A stretch of 64,000 bases of DNA from Comamonas sp. (GTDB lineage Bacteria; Pseudomonadota; Gammaproteobacteria; Burkholderiales; Burkholderiaceae_C), in assembly GCF_009360615.1 (NCBI RefSeq), contig NZ_SPEY01000095.1:27799-91798 (forward strand), read 5' to 3'. Below the pieces are notes generated by a model. That model made no database searches. It was not told the origin of the DNA and saw nothing but the letters and a program-made list of their open reading frames with translations. Shown here piece after piece: positions 16,122 to 23,701 of this stretch; the stretch's first letter is position 1; every line of letters starts with the position of its first letter. The translations under genes were made by a program, and so were the position numbers.

Positions 16122-16403
16122 ATGAGCACCACACAAGAAATGCCGCAGATGACGCTAGAGCAGTTTGAGCTGGAGTCAAACAGGTTGGCAATCGAGTTTC
16201 TGGCAGTTCTGAGCGGCCGCACTTTGTCAACTGGCGTAGTCATGCAAGCAGTGATGAGTGTGCATCGTAGCGTTGCCAGCCAACTACCTGCGGAAGCCCA
16301 GGGGCAACTTTCCATGGCCATGGCGGCCTATGCGGGAGAGCTGATGCAAGGGCTTCAGCCCTTGCCCGTACCTAACCCAGCCCAATCGACCAATTTGCAC
16401 TGA
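16122..16403 (+). CDS. Small hypothetical phage early protein
   Basis: The 93-residue product starts MSTTQEMPQMTLEQFELESN and is predicted helical. AGGAG lies six bases before this ATG, which I chose over an upstream in-frame start at 16080. No family was recognised. It lies between the winged-helix gene and the DUF3164 gene, both on the same strand. Confidence 0.6.
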   Translation: MSTTQEMPQMTLEQFELESNRLAIEFLAVLSGRTLSTGVVMQAVMSVHRSVASQLPAEAQGQLSMAMAAYAGELMQGLQPLPVPNPAQSTNLH

Positions 16404-16417
16404 AGGAGTAACGACAA

Positions 16418-17044
16418 ATGACTCAACAAAATATTCCCGAAATTCCTCCCGGCTACATGAAAAACGCACGTGGCCACCTGGTGCCGCGCGACCAGGTGCG
16501 CGAGCAGGATCTGCTGCGAGACGAGACGGCCCGCCGCCTGACCGCCAAGGCCATCGCGCTGAATGCCGCACTCAAGGCCTTCAAGGATGAGTCGCTAGCC
16601 GATATCGCCGACCTGGTGAAGATTGCCGGCGAGCGCTACGACGTGACGCTGGGCGGCGAGAAGGGCAATGTGTCTGTGACAACCTACGACGGTGAGTTCA
16701 GGGTGCAGCGCGTGGTGGCCGACCGCATCGAGTTCACCGAGGAAATCGAGGCCGCCAAGGCCCTGATCCACGGCTGCATCGCCCGCTGGAGCGAGGGCGC
16801 CGATGCCAATATCCGCGTGATTGTGGATCGCGCCTTTGCCGCCGACAGCAAAGGCCAGCTCAAGACCGCCGCCGTGCTCGACCTGATGCGTGTGCAGATC
16901 GATGACGGCGAGTGGAAGCGCGCCATGGAGGCCATTCGCGGCAGCATCCAGGCCGTTGGCACGGCCACCTATGTGCGCGTCTATCGGCGCGTGGGGGCGT
17001 CTGGGCAGTACGAGGCAGTTCCGTTGGATCTGGCGGCGGTATGA
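16418..17044 (+). CDS. DUF3164 family phage protein
   Basis: This 208-residue protein matches DUF3164, a family almost confined to Mu-like phages. The Pro-rich start IPPGYMKNARGHLVPRDQV is followed by ALKAFKDESLADIADLV, the central GGEKGNVSVTTYDGEFRVQR and the C-terminal DLMRVQIDDGEWKRAMEAI. Its biochemical role is unknown; the steady position near the transposition genes suggests an early function. The stop overlaps the next ATG by four bases. Confidence 0.87.
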   Translation: MTQQNIPEIPPGYMKNARGHLVPRDQVREQDLLRDETARRLTAKAIALNAALKAFKDESLADIADLVKIAGERYDVTLGGEKGNVSVTTYDGEFRVQRVVADRIEFTEEIEAAKALIHGCIARWSEGADANIRVIVDRAFAADSKGQLKTAAVLDLMRVQIDDGEWKRAMEAIRGSIQAVGTATYVRVYRRVGASGQYEAVPLDLAAV

Positions 17045-17220
17045 GCACCCCCACCAAAAAGCAACTGGCCGCACGCCACACCCGCCGTCTGAAGACCATG
17101 CAAGAACAGCTGATGACGATGGCCGAGCAATGGGAAGACATTGACCAATATTGCGTCAACCAGCTCGGCGCATTGGCTGACCAGGTTGAGAAAACCGCCG
17201 CAGAGTTAAAGGAAGACTGA
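17041..17220 (+). CDS. Small hypothetical phage protein
   Basis: This 59-residue helical product starts MSTPTKKQLAARHTRRLKTM and ends in an acidic tail (AAELKED). The ATG overlaps the DUF3164 stop. The central QLMTMAEQWEDIDQYCVNQL looks amphipathic. No family was recognised. Confidence 0.6.
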   Translation: MSTPTKKQLAARHTRRLKTMQEQLMTMAEQWEDIDQYCVNQLGALADQVEKTAAELKED

Positions 17221-17221
17221 C

Positions 17222-17614
17222 ATGAGCAATATCAAAACGTACGCAGTGAAGGCATCCTGGTTTAACGATGCCGAGGTCACTCTGCAGGTTGACCACAGCA
17301 TCCTGACGGTCGAGCTGGCAACAGAGATCAATGATTTCTGGAGCGATTCCAGCTACCGCCTTCTGAAAGAGGGCAAGGATGTGGTGCGAGTCATCATTCG
17401 TATGTTCGGTGCACGGACTATTTCTCTTGCCATGGAGCAAGGCGGCTGGGACTTTTCCAACAGCTCCCCTGCAGCCGGACTTCGGACTGCGCAAGAGGTC
17501 ATTGATGACTTTGGCGAAGGCTGGCCCAAGGCTGAGGAGCTGGGCATCTCGGTCATCCAGGTTGCTGCCGATAGTGTCGGCTTTGACGATGTTGAGCTGG
17601 AGATTGCAGCATGA
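17222..17614 (+). CDS. DUF2528 family phage protein
   Basis: The 130-residue product starts MSNIKTYAVKASWFNDAEVT and matches the DUF2528 pattern: a beta-rich N-terminal part with VTLQVDHSILTVELATEIND and FWSD, then RLLKEGKDVVRVIIRMFGA and the C-terminal GWPKAEELGISVIQV. It is found in phages and some plasmids; the function is unknown. It starts one base after the preceding stop and overlaps the next gene by four bases. Confidence 0.75.
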   Translation: MSNIKTYAVKASWFNDAEVTLQVDHSILTVELATEINDFWSDSSYRLLKEGKDVVRVIIRMFGARTISLAMEQGGWDFSNSSPAAGLRTAQEVIDDFGEGWPKAEELGISVIQVAADSVGFDDVELEIAA

Positions 17615-17772
17615 AGAGCATTGAATCTATCGCTAAAGCCGCCTACGAGGCCTTCCGCCACCGCCTGACGCCGGTTCCCGTCGTGACCTGGAACGAAATG
17701 GCAGAGCCTATGCGCCAGGCCTGGATCGCCGCAGCGCAGACCATGGCCGACGAGATCCGCCAGGTGCATTGA
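17611..17772 (+). CDS. Small hypothetical phage protein (53 residues)
   Basis: The product starts MKSIESIAKAAYEAFRHRLT and ends QTMADEIRQVH. The ATG overlaps the DUF2528 stop (ATGA), and the codon use fits the neighbours, so I consider it real despite its size. It is helical, with the Trp-containing segment WNEMAEPMRQAWIAA. A hairpin terminator follows about 20 bases after the stop. Confidence 0.6.
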   Translation: MKSIESIAKAAYEAFRHRLTPVPVVTWNEMAEPMRQAWIAAAQTMADEIRQVH

Positions 17773-17791
17773 CGTCGGCTGCCACCACTCA

Positions 17792-17828
17792 AGCCCCCAT
17801 GCAGCCGCTGAGCCATGGGGGCTTTTTC
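17792..17828 (+). terminator. Rho-independent terminator inside the early region
   Basis: AGCCCCCATG at 17792-17801 pairs perfectly with CATGGGGGCT at 17814-17823 and runs into TTTTT. It lies between the 53-residue gene and gemA, so it may separate the transposition genes from gemA-mor. Confidence 0.75.
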
Positions 17829-17848
17829 ATACCCCAACGGAGTCAAAA

Positions 17849-18460
17849 ATGGCAACAACAACGCAAACCACATACCGCAACCGGCTCATCAAACTGATTC
17901 AGGTAGCCCGCCGCGACCTGAGCCTGGACGAACCCAACTATCGCGGCATCCTGTTCGCCCAAGGCGGTAACGACTCCCTTGCGGCCATGCCCATCGACGG
18001 CATGCAGAAGGTGCTGGACTATCTCAAAGCCCAAGGTTTCAAGGTGCGATCGACAAAAACCGATCGCAAACAGGCCACCGGCAAGGACGCCAGCAAGGTG
18101 CGCGCCCTGTGGCTGTTCCTGCACGAGCTGGGAGCCGTGCAAGACCCATCAGAAGCGGCGTTGACAGCGTATGTGAAGCGCATTGCGAAGGTGGATGACG
18201 TGCAGTGGATGCGCAGCGGCCGCCGCGTTGAAACGGTGATTGAGTCCCTGAAAAAGTGGGCCATGCGCTATCTGCCTGCGGCCGTGGCCACGCTCAAGCA
18301 GGAAGTACGAGAGAGGTATCACAAGGGGCTGCTGAACGAAGAGCAGACTGGCTGCGCTGCTCGCGGTTTTAAGCGTTCGGACGAGGGCGAAGGGTTTGAT
18401 GTGCAGTGGGAAGCATGGGAGAATCTACGCACTGCCGCAGGGCGTCCATTCCTCATCTGA
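17849..18460 (+). CDS. gemA: GemA-like regulatory protein (Mu gp16 family)
   Basis: This 203-residue protein matches the GemA/DUF1018 family. The start is RNRLIKLIQVARRDLSLDE with YRGIL, and the mid-part has LWLFLHELGAVQDPSEAALT followed by YVKRIAKVDDVQWM. The final part has WEAWENLRTAAGRPFL. In Mu, GemA changes host gene expression and DNA topology early in infection. It is followed by the mor-type gene as in other Mu-like phages. The preceding terminator suggests it may have its own promoter. Confidence 0.88.
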   Translation: MATTTQTTYRNRLIKLIQVARRDLSLDEPNYRGILFAQGGNDSLAAMPIDGMQKVLDYLKAQGFKVRSTKTDRKQATGKDASKVRALWLFLHELGAVQDPSEAALTAYVKRIAKVDDVQWMRSGRRVETVIESLKKWAMRYLPAAVATLKQEVRERYHKGLLNEEQTGCAARGFKRSDEGEGFDVQWEAWENLRTAAGRPFLI

Positions 18461-18473
18461 AGACCCGATTTCA

Positions 18474-18848
18474 ATGGCCACTCACGTCGACCGTGACTCC
18501 AACATGGCGATCCGCAGGAACCAGTTCCTGGCGGACCTGATGGACGTGGCCAAGAAGCACCTGCAGGAGCATGTCTCCGGCCCAGCGGCCGACCTGGTTG
18601 CGGGCTCGCTGACAGATCACCTGGCTGATTATTGGGGCGGCCAGCTGATCAACATCCCCAAGGACTACCGGTGGAAGCTCAGCCAGCGCGAAGCTGAAAT
18701 CTACGCGGAGTTCAACGGCTACAACATCGCGGACCTTGCCCGAAAGTACGATATGCACGAACGCAGCATGCGCAAGCTGCTAGACCGGGTCAGAAAGCGT
18801 ATGGCGGCGGCAACTGACCGCCGTAACAGAGACCTCTTCAACGACTAA
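18474..18848 (+). CDS. Mor-type middle transcription activator
   Basis: The product is about 124 residues, starting MATHVDRDSNMAIRRNQFLA. It has the Mor/C family layout: an acidic helical dimerisation part (FLADLMDVAKKHLQEHVSG), a beta segment (GGQLINIPKDY) and a C-terminal helix-turn-helix (YNIADLARKYDMHERSMRKL). Mor activates the middle promoter of Mu. An in-frame ATG further upstream (18396) lies inside gemA and is unlikely; one at 18504 is also possible. A strong terminator overlaps the stop codon region. Confidence 0.82.
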   Translation: MATHVDRDSNMAIRRNQFLADLMDVAKKHLQEHVSGPAADLVAGSLTDHLADYWGGQLINIPKDYRWKLSQREAEIYAEFNGYNIADLARKYDMHERSMRKLLDRVRKRMAAATDRRNRDLFND

Positions 18849-18874
18849 GGCCCCAGATCTGGGGCCTTTCTTTT
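18848..18874. terminator. Rho-independent terminator after mor
   Basis: AGGCCCCAGA at 18848-18857 and TCTGGGGCCT at 18858-18867 form a perfect 20-base palindrome followed by TTCTTTT. It ends the rightward early transcript just before the convergent cargo gene. Confidence 0.8.
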
Positions 18875-18916
18875 ATTCCACATAGAGCGCGGGCTTAGTG
18901 CTGCAAGGGCTCTGGC

Positions 18917-19786
18917 TCAGCTACCGTAGTGCGTAGCCATGTCGCTATGACCAATGCACCACTTTTCTGCAATCCTGGCTGATTCCTGATCAGCATGGAG
19001 CGCTGCTTTTGCAGCGCCAAATAGCCCCGAATAGCTAAAAGCAAAGTGCGCCATGAGCACAACGCCAATTCCAAGGATCGTTTGTGAAAGCTGCTCTTGC
19101 GTATCTCGGGATTTCGCTTGGCCAACCTGAAGCGCGCTCAGATAGCTTGCATGTGAGTAGCTACAGAGGTAGCTGTAAACGTTCTTGAAATACTTAGGAT
19201 GAAAACCCGCGTCTGCGCCTAGATCATTCCAGTCAGCTGCAGGCCGCCAATTGCCCTTAAGAATCTCCCGCTGCTGCTTTGGGGTGAATTTGTTCATCCA
19301 GGGAGATGCCTGAACCTCGGCCTGCAACTGTGATATCAGTGAACTTTCTTCAGATAGTACGTCCTGATGCTCTTGGGTCGTAACGTGGAACTTCTGGCGG
19401 TCACACAGCCCCGCTAGCCGCCAAGTCGTATGCCTGAACTTGCAAAGAGACTCGTCATCCTGACCATAGACGTAGAAGAAAACAAGGTATGTTTCCAGCG
19501 CTGCACGGCAAATCACCTTAATAGACGCATGATCTATAAAAGCTGCAGTGCCAGCTTCACCTCTTAATTGCGCACCAGCCGCTAGTATTTGCATTGAGGC
19601 AAGGTGCCGGAAGAGCTTCACAGAAAGCACCTGCGCGTCGTTCAGCCATTCCTCATTCTTCCCGATGCTTCTTCCTGCTTGAGTCTCCACGAGCCGTACG
19701 AAGAGCTTGAGAAGTGTCGAGTAGTCTTGGGCGTAGTTCATGGCGTCACTATAGCCAGATGACAGAAGGGGCTTTCTCTGGGTCAT
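18917..19786 (-). CDS. Cargo protein of unknown function at prophage end
   Basis: This 289-residue protein starts MTQRKPLLSSGYSDAMNYAQ. It is rich in helices and aromatic residues, with an LVFFYVYGQDDESLCKFRHT segment, WRLAGLCDRQKF and a late SHASYLSAL. The overall look is that of DUF5677-like helical proteins, but I cannot place it with certainty. It faces leftward, against the early genes, between their terminator and the prophage terminus, the usual place for cargo. A defence or exclusion role is only suggested by position. Base composition is visibly less GC-rich than the neighbouring host genes. Confidence 0.65.
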   Translation of the reverse strand: MTQRKPLLSSGYSDAMNYAQDYSTLLKLFVRLVETQAGRSIGKNEEWLNDAQVLSVKLFRHLASMQILAAGAQLRGEAGTAAFIDHASIKVICRAALETYLVFFYVYGQDDESLCKFRHTTWRLAGLCDRQKFHVTTQEHQDVLSEESSLISQLQAEVQASPWMNKFTPKQQREILKGNWRPAADWNDLGADAGFHPKYFKNVYSYLCSYSHASYLSALQVGQAKSRDTQEQLSQTILGIGVVLMAHFAFSYSGLFGAAKAALHADQESARIAEKWCIGHSDMATHYGS

Positions 19787-19962
19787 CAGCCCATCTGGAA
19801 CTGCTGAGCGCTGAGGGACCCTGATTGGCTCAGCCTCAAGGGCCTAAGCAGTTTCAATGGCTGCAACTCAATTTCAGGTTGCCATTGCACTACGTCGCGG
19901 TAAGTCCCACAACGTTTCGATTTATCACGCCTCTCCCTCTATCTTTATCTCACTCCCTTTCA
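19787..19962. other. Candidate prophage terminus region
   Basis: These 176 bases hold no gene. CAATGGC at 19856-19862 and GTTGCCATTG at 19879-19888 are an imperfect inverted pair around TCAATTTCAG, possibly transposase-binding sites. The stretch ends CTCCCTTTCA, and a terminal CA at 19961-19962 would fit a transposable phage end. GCCGG at 19963-19967 would then be the five-base target duplication. The other end is not in the window, so this is a prediction. Confidence 0.45.
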
Positions 19963-20603
19963 GCCGGCAGCCATTTGGCTGCGGTGTCACCGCGCGAGAT
20001 CGCCTCGATACGGGCCGCTTCATCAGCCACCTTTTTCACAGCCAATGCCATCATCGCAGGCGCTTTGGCCCGCTCGATGACGACCACTCCATCGGCATCG
20101 CCGACCACCAGATCTCCGGGATTCACCGTTGCACCGCCACACGAGACAGGATGATTGATGCGTCCGGGAACGAACTTGGTCGGGCCCGCCGGATTGAAGC
20201 CGGCACTGAACACCGGAAAGTCCAGCTCCAGGATTTCGAGCTTGTCACGAATGGCTCCATCGACGATCACGCCCCCCAACCCACGCTTCTTGCAGGCGCT
20301 CAGCATCAGGGTGCCCATCAGCGCGGCGGTCTGGTCCCCTTTGCCATCGATCACCAGGATGTCGCCAGGCCGTGCGAGGGCAATGGCTGCATGGATCATG
20401 AGGTTGTCGCCAGGCCGAACCTCGACGGTGAATGCCGGACCTGCGAGTTGCATGCGCTCATGCACCGGCGCCACGCGGGCATGCATGGTGCCGCGGCGAC
20501 CGGCGACGTCCGCAAGGATGGCAGCCTGGAACGTCGCTGCGGTTTGAACCACTTCGGCGTCAACACGCTCGATGTCACGAATGATTTCTGGAGTTTGGCT
20601 CAT
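19950..20603 (-). CDS. RraA-like aldolase (CHA aldolase/oxaloacetate decarboxylase type), 3' end likely replaced
   Basis: The 217-residue product starts MSQTPEIIRDIERVDAEVVQ. It has the RraA-like core of class II 4-carboxy-4-hydroxy-2-oxoadipate (CHA) aldolases: RPGDNLMIHAAIALARPGD, the catalytic region GGVIVDGAIRD with adjacent Arg-Asp, and NPGDLVVGDADGVVVI. Such enzymes close the protocatechuate 4,5-cleavage and gallate pathways, but many RraA-like proteins have other substrates. The tail GDTAAKWLPAERE ends abruptly where I would expect about eight further residues, which fits a prophage junction at about 19,962. I chose the ATG at 20603 over one at 20684. Confidence 0.75.
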   Translation of the reverse strand: MSQTPEIIRDIERVDAEVVQTAATFQAAILADVAGRRGTMHARVAPVHERMQLAGPAFTVEVRPGDNLMIHAAIALARPGDILVIDGKGDQTAALMGTLMLSACKKRGLGGVIVDGAIRDKLEILELDFPVFSAGFNPAGPTKFVPGRINHPVSCGGATVNPGDLVVGDADGVVVIERAKAPAMMALAVKKVADEAARIEAISRGDTAAKWLPAERE

Positions 20604-20641
20604 GGTGTGCTTTCTGTGAGAAAAGGTGATGGGGGCCGACT

Positions 20642-21646
20642 TCATTCGGCTTTGATATTTCCGTCCTTGATGACCTGGGCCCACTTTGCTGAATCAGCTT
20701 TTTGCAGCTCGGCCAATTGCTGCGACGTCCCCCCGACCAGGGTTACGCCCAGCTTGTCCGCCATTGCGACAACGGCGGGATCCTTGAGCGTTCGTGCGAT
20801 TTCGCCGTTCAGGCGCTGAACGATGGCGACAGGTGTATGGGCTGGCGCAAAAACGGCTTGCCACTGCTCCACCACAAAGTCCTTCCACCCCTCCTCGCCC
20901 ATGGTGGGCACCGTCGGCAACCCCTTCAAGCGCCTGGAGGACGTCACGGCCAGCGCACGCAATCGGCCTGACAGCACGTGAGGCAAGGCTGCAGCAGCGG
21001 GAGCGAACATGAACTGCACCTGCCCGGCAAGCGTGTCCTGCAATGCGGGGGTGTCGCCCTTGTAGGGAACGTGAATAAACCTTGCGCCGGATTGCTGCTG
21101 CAGAAGCTCGCCTTGCATCTGCAGGATCGTGCCGTTGCCGCCCGAGGCAAAGGCGAGTTTTCCGGGTTGATCCTTTGCGGCGGCAATCAGCTCTGCCACG
21201 GACTTGAAGGGCTGATTCGTGCCGACCACCAGGACATGCGGAATGGTGCCGATGGTGATCACGGGCTCGAAGCCGGCGATCGGGTCGTACGGCAGCTTTC
21301 CCATCAGGTGCGGGGCGATGGCTTGAGGACCAATCGAGGTGCCAAGCAGCGTGTAGCCATCGGCAGATGCCTTGGCGACAAAGGCCGCGCCGATGGTTCC
21401 AGTTGCACCTGGCTTGTTCTCCACAATAACCGTTGTGCTCAAAGACGCGCCCAGACGCTGAGCGATATTGCGGCCCAATACATCGGTACTGCCGCCAGGT
21501 GGATAGGGCACCACCCAGGTAATGACACGACCTGACGGCCAGTCCTGAGCCGACGCTTGTGCGGCGACCACCATGCCGCCCAACGCGGCAAGACAGCGAC
21601 GACGTGAGATGCCGCCGCTGCGACAGGAAAATGAGCGATGAATCAT
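20642..21646 (-). CDS. Bug/TctC-type periplasmic solute-binding protein
   Basis: This 334-residue protein has a Tat-like signal (SRRRCLAALGGMVVAAQASA) and the Bug family pattern: WVVPYPPGGSTDVLGRNIAQ, then VENKPGATGTIGAAFVAKA and the central FASGGNGTILQMQGELLQ. Bug proteins bind carboxylates for tripartite TctAB transport, or act with other systems. No TctA or TctB gene is near. It lies between the aldolase and the amidohydrolase genes, so its ligand may be a substrate of that pathway. AAGGAA lies seven bases before the ATG. Confidence 0.9.
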   Translation of the reverse strand: MIHRSFSCRSGGISRRRCLAALGGMVVAAQASAQDWPSGRVITWVVPYPPGGSTDVLGRNIAQRLGASLSTTVIVENKPGATGTIGAAFVAKASADGYTLLGTSIGPQAIAPHLMGKLPYDPIAGFEPVITIGTIPHVLVVGTNQPFKSVAELIAAAKDQPGKLAFASGGNGTILQMQGELLQQQSGARFIHVPYKGDTPALQDTLAGQVQFMFAPAAAALPHVLSGRLRALAVTSSRRLKGLPTVPTMGEEGWKDFVVEQWQAVFAPAHTPVAIVQRLNGEIARTLKDPAVVAMADKLGVTLVGGTSQQLAELQKADSAKWAQVIKDGNIKAE

Positions 21647-21672
21647 TGGATGGTTCCTTTTCGCGCAGTGAG

Positions 21673-22542
21673 CTAGAAGCCGTAGAGCGCGCTGGGGTTG
21701 TCAACCAGCACCTGCTTCAGCGTAGGAGCGCCTTCAGTGCACTTCAGCCATTCGCTCAGCCGATCAACCTGACGTGCGTCATCGGGCATGGCCTGCATCC
21801 CGGCACTGGCTGTGGCATGTGGCCAGTCGCTCCCCCAAAGCACCCGTTGCGGGGCAGCGCGCAGATAGCTGGCTGCCAGGTCATCAAGAGCAGGGTCTTC
21901 CACGCTGCGTTGTTCGCTGACGATGTAGCCTCCAGAGAGCTTGACCCATGCATGCCCGGATTCCATCAGCTCGAGAATCAGGCGATGTGCGGGATGGATG
22001 CCCGTCTGTGCTGGCGAGATGCGCCCCATGTGGTCAAAAACCAGTGAGACTGGCAAGTGTCTGAGGACATCGGCCTTGGATGCCAACAGATCCGGCGGCA
22101 TCAGCAACTGCAGATGCCATCCCAAAGACGCGATGCGCTGTGCCAGAGACACCAGTTGATCGACGCAGCCGGAAACGCCTAACGACAGGTTGAGGCGAAC
22201 GCCGCGGACCCCCTGTTCATGCAGGCGGGACAGCTCCAGGTCACTCTCCAGGCCATCAATGACTGCGACGCCTCGCGCCGCGGATCCGAGTGCGGCCAGG
22301 CCGCTCAGCATGCAACGGTTGTCTGTCCCGTAGGTGGATGGCGTCACCAGTACCACCCGAGAAAGACCCAATCTGCATTGGAGCTGCCGGTAGTCCGAAA
22401 CAGACGCGTCAGGAGGCAGAAGCTTGGCACCGGATGCGGCAGGGTAGCTCGCGTCATACACATGCACATGGCAATCGCAGGCACCGGAAGGCACTGGACT
22501 TGCGGGACCGAGATGACCCGCAGAGAAGGGCACGTTCTCCAT
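21673..22542 (-). CDS. Amidohydrolase family protein, PDC lactonase/LigI-like
   Basis: This 289-residue protein has the amidohydrolase-2 pattern: metal-binding DCHVHVYD at about 23-30, GVRGVRLNLS in the middle, SLVFDHMGRI and the late VLWGSDWPHA. This is the family of 2-pyrone-4,6-dicarboxylate hydrolase and related lactonases. Together with an RraA-like aldolase, it points to aromatic-acid or sugar-acid lactone catabolism. The exact substrate cannot be read from sequence. Confidence 0.82.
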   Translation of the reverse strand: MENVPFSAGHLGPASPVPSGACDCHVHVYDASYPAASGAKLLPPDASVSDYRQLQCRLGLSRVVLVTPSTYGTDNRCMLSGLAALGSAARGVAVIDGLESDLELSRLHEQGVRGVRLNLSLGVSGCVDQLVSLAQRIASLGWHLQLLMPPDLLASKADVLRHLPVSLVFDHMGRISPAQTGIHPAHRLILELMESGHAWVKLSGGYIVSEQRSVEDPALDDLAASYLRAAPQRVLWGSDWPHATASAGMQAMPDDARQVDRLSEWLKCTEGAPTLKQVLVDNPSALYGF

Positions 22543-22565
22543 GATCGACTCACCAACGATGTGGC

Positions 22566-23570
22566 TCAGTCCAAGCTTGCGCCGGATTTCCTGACAATCT
22601 GTCCCCAGCGAGGAATCTCTGTTCGCAGCAGTTGCGCGAACTGTTCTGGGCTGCCTCCCAGTACCTCGCCCCCTTCGGAGCGCAGCTTCTCGGCCACGTC
22701 AGGCTGCTTGAGGGCCTGATTGACCGCCTGATTGATCTTCTGGACGACTGCGGCCGGCGTACCTGCCGGTGCCAGGATGCCAAACCAGGAAATGGCATCG
22801 AACTCCTTGTAGCCCGCCTCGGCCAGTGTCGGAGTGTCCGGCAGCTGGCTAGAGCGCTTTGCCGATGTCACGACAATCGGACGCACCTTGCCACTTCGGA
22901 CATGCCCCAGCAGCGTGGGAATGGAAGACATGTACAGCGCCACTTGACCACTCATCACGTCCGTAAGAGCTTGGGCCGCCCCTTTATAGGGCACATGACG
23001 CAGCTGGATACCCGCTGCGTTCTCCGCCATTTCTCCCGCCAGATGAGCGACGGTTCCGTTGCCCGGATAGCCCAGGGTCAACGAGTCGGGCGCTTTTTTT
23101 GCAGCCGCCATCACGTCACCGAAACTCTTGAACGGTGATGTGACCGATGCCACCATCACGATGGGAGAGGAAGACACCAGCGCCACGGGCGCCAGGTCAG
23201 TCAAAGGCTTGTAAGGGAGCTTGGGATACAGCGTCGGGTTGATCGCCAAGTTGCTGGTCTGACCCATCACCAGGGTGTAGCCGTCAGGTGCGGCCTTGGC
23301 GGCAGCATCAACCCCCAAATTGCCGCCCGCTCCTGGTTTGTTCTCAACCACCACGTTCCACTTGTTCTGCTCGGCCACCTTCTGTGCAACTGCGCGCGCA
23401 ATCATGTCGGTTCCGCCGCCAGGGGGAAACGGAACGATCAGCCTGATCGGCTTGTTGGGGTAGTCGGATTGTGCGAATGCAGACGTCGCAGGAAAGGCTG
23501 CAACTACCAGGCCGAGCATTGCGGTGCCGACATGGGCAGCCCAGTTCGGGGAACACATCGAAAAACGCAT
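22566..23570 (-). CDS. Bug/TctC-type periplasmic solute-binding protein
   Basis: The 334-residue product has a Sec signal (TAMLGLVVAAFPATSAFA) and Bug motifs: PIRLIVPFPPGGGTDMIARA, VENKPGAGGNLGVDAAAKA and the central YPGNGTVAHLAGEMAENAAG. It is the first gene of the leftward cluster, with GAGGAGACTTTGCC before the ATG. It differs clearly from the other Bug protein in the cluster, so it is not a recent duplicate. It is likely controlled by the divergent IclR regulator. Confidence 0.9.
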   Translation of the reverse strand: MRFSMCSPNWAAHVGTAMLGLVVAAFPATSAFAQSDYPNKPIRLIVPFPPGGGTDMIARAVAQKVAEQNKWNVVVENKPGAGGNLGVDAAAKAAPDGYTLVMGQTSNLAINPTLYPKLPYKPLTDLAPVALVSSSPIVMVASVTSPFKSFGDVMAAAKKAPDSLTLGYPGNGTVAHLAGEMAENAAGIQLRHVPYKGAAQALTDVMSGQVALYMSSIPTLLGHVRSGKVRPIVVTSAKRSSQLPDTPTLAEAGYKEFDAISWFGILAPAGTPAAVVQKINQAVNQALKQPDVAEKLRSEGGEVLGGSPEQFAQLLRTEIPRWGQIVRKSGASLD

Positions 23571-23632
23571 GGCAAAGTCTCCTCATGTAATGCACGGCAT
23601 CTCCAGCCACGGGCACCGCATGGCGCAATTCT

Positions 23633-23647
23633 GTGAAAACGTTTCAC
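23633..23647. promoter_or_regulatory. Palindrome in the iclR-bug divergent region
   Basis: GTGAAA at 23633-23638 and TTTCAC at 23642-23647 form a perfect inverted repeat with a three-base centre. It lies between the divergent Bug and IclR genes, where IclR-type regulators bind. A GTG at 23633 could start the IclR frame, but it lies inside this repeat and is therefore unlikely to be the start. Confidence 0.5.
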
Positions 23648-23701
23648 GCAGTACAATTGCGTTGCGCACAGCGAAACAATTTAGACGTGGAAAACCCTGA
23701 A

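Larger units (their letters stand above)
1..19962. mobile_element. Mu-like (BcepMu-type) transposable prophage, partial
   Basis: The stretch carries the hallmark set of a transposable phage: a DDE transposase next to an AAA+ MuB-type ATPase, GemA, a Mor-type activator, a Ner-like protein, and leftward Mu gp26-gp27-gp28-gp29-gpF homologues. The late lysis and packaging genes read left, and the early genes read right from a repressor near 9.5 kb, as in BcepMu. The left part (capsid, tail, other terminus) is outside the window. The right terminus is inferred at about 19,962, where a host aldolase reading frame loses its usual C-terminus and the plus strand reads CTCCCTTTCA; phages of this class end in CA/TG. 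All early genes and the visible late genes are intact, so the element may be functional. The exact end is an inference. Confidence 0.9.
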
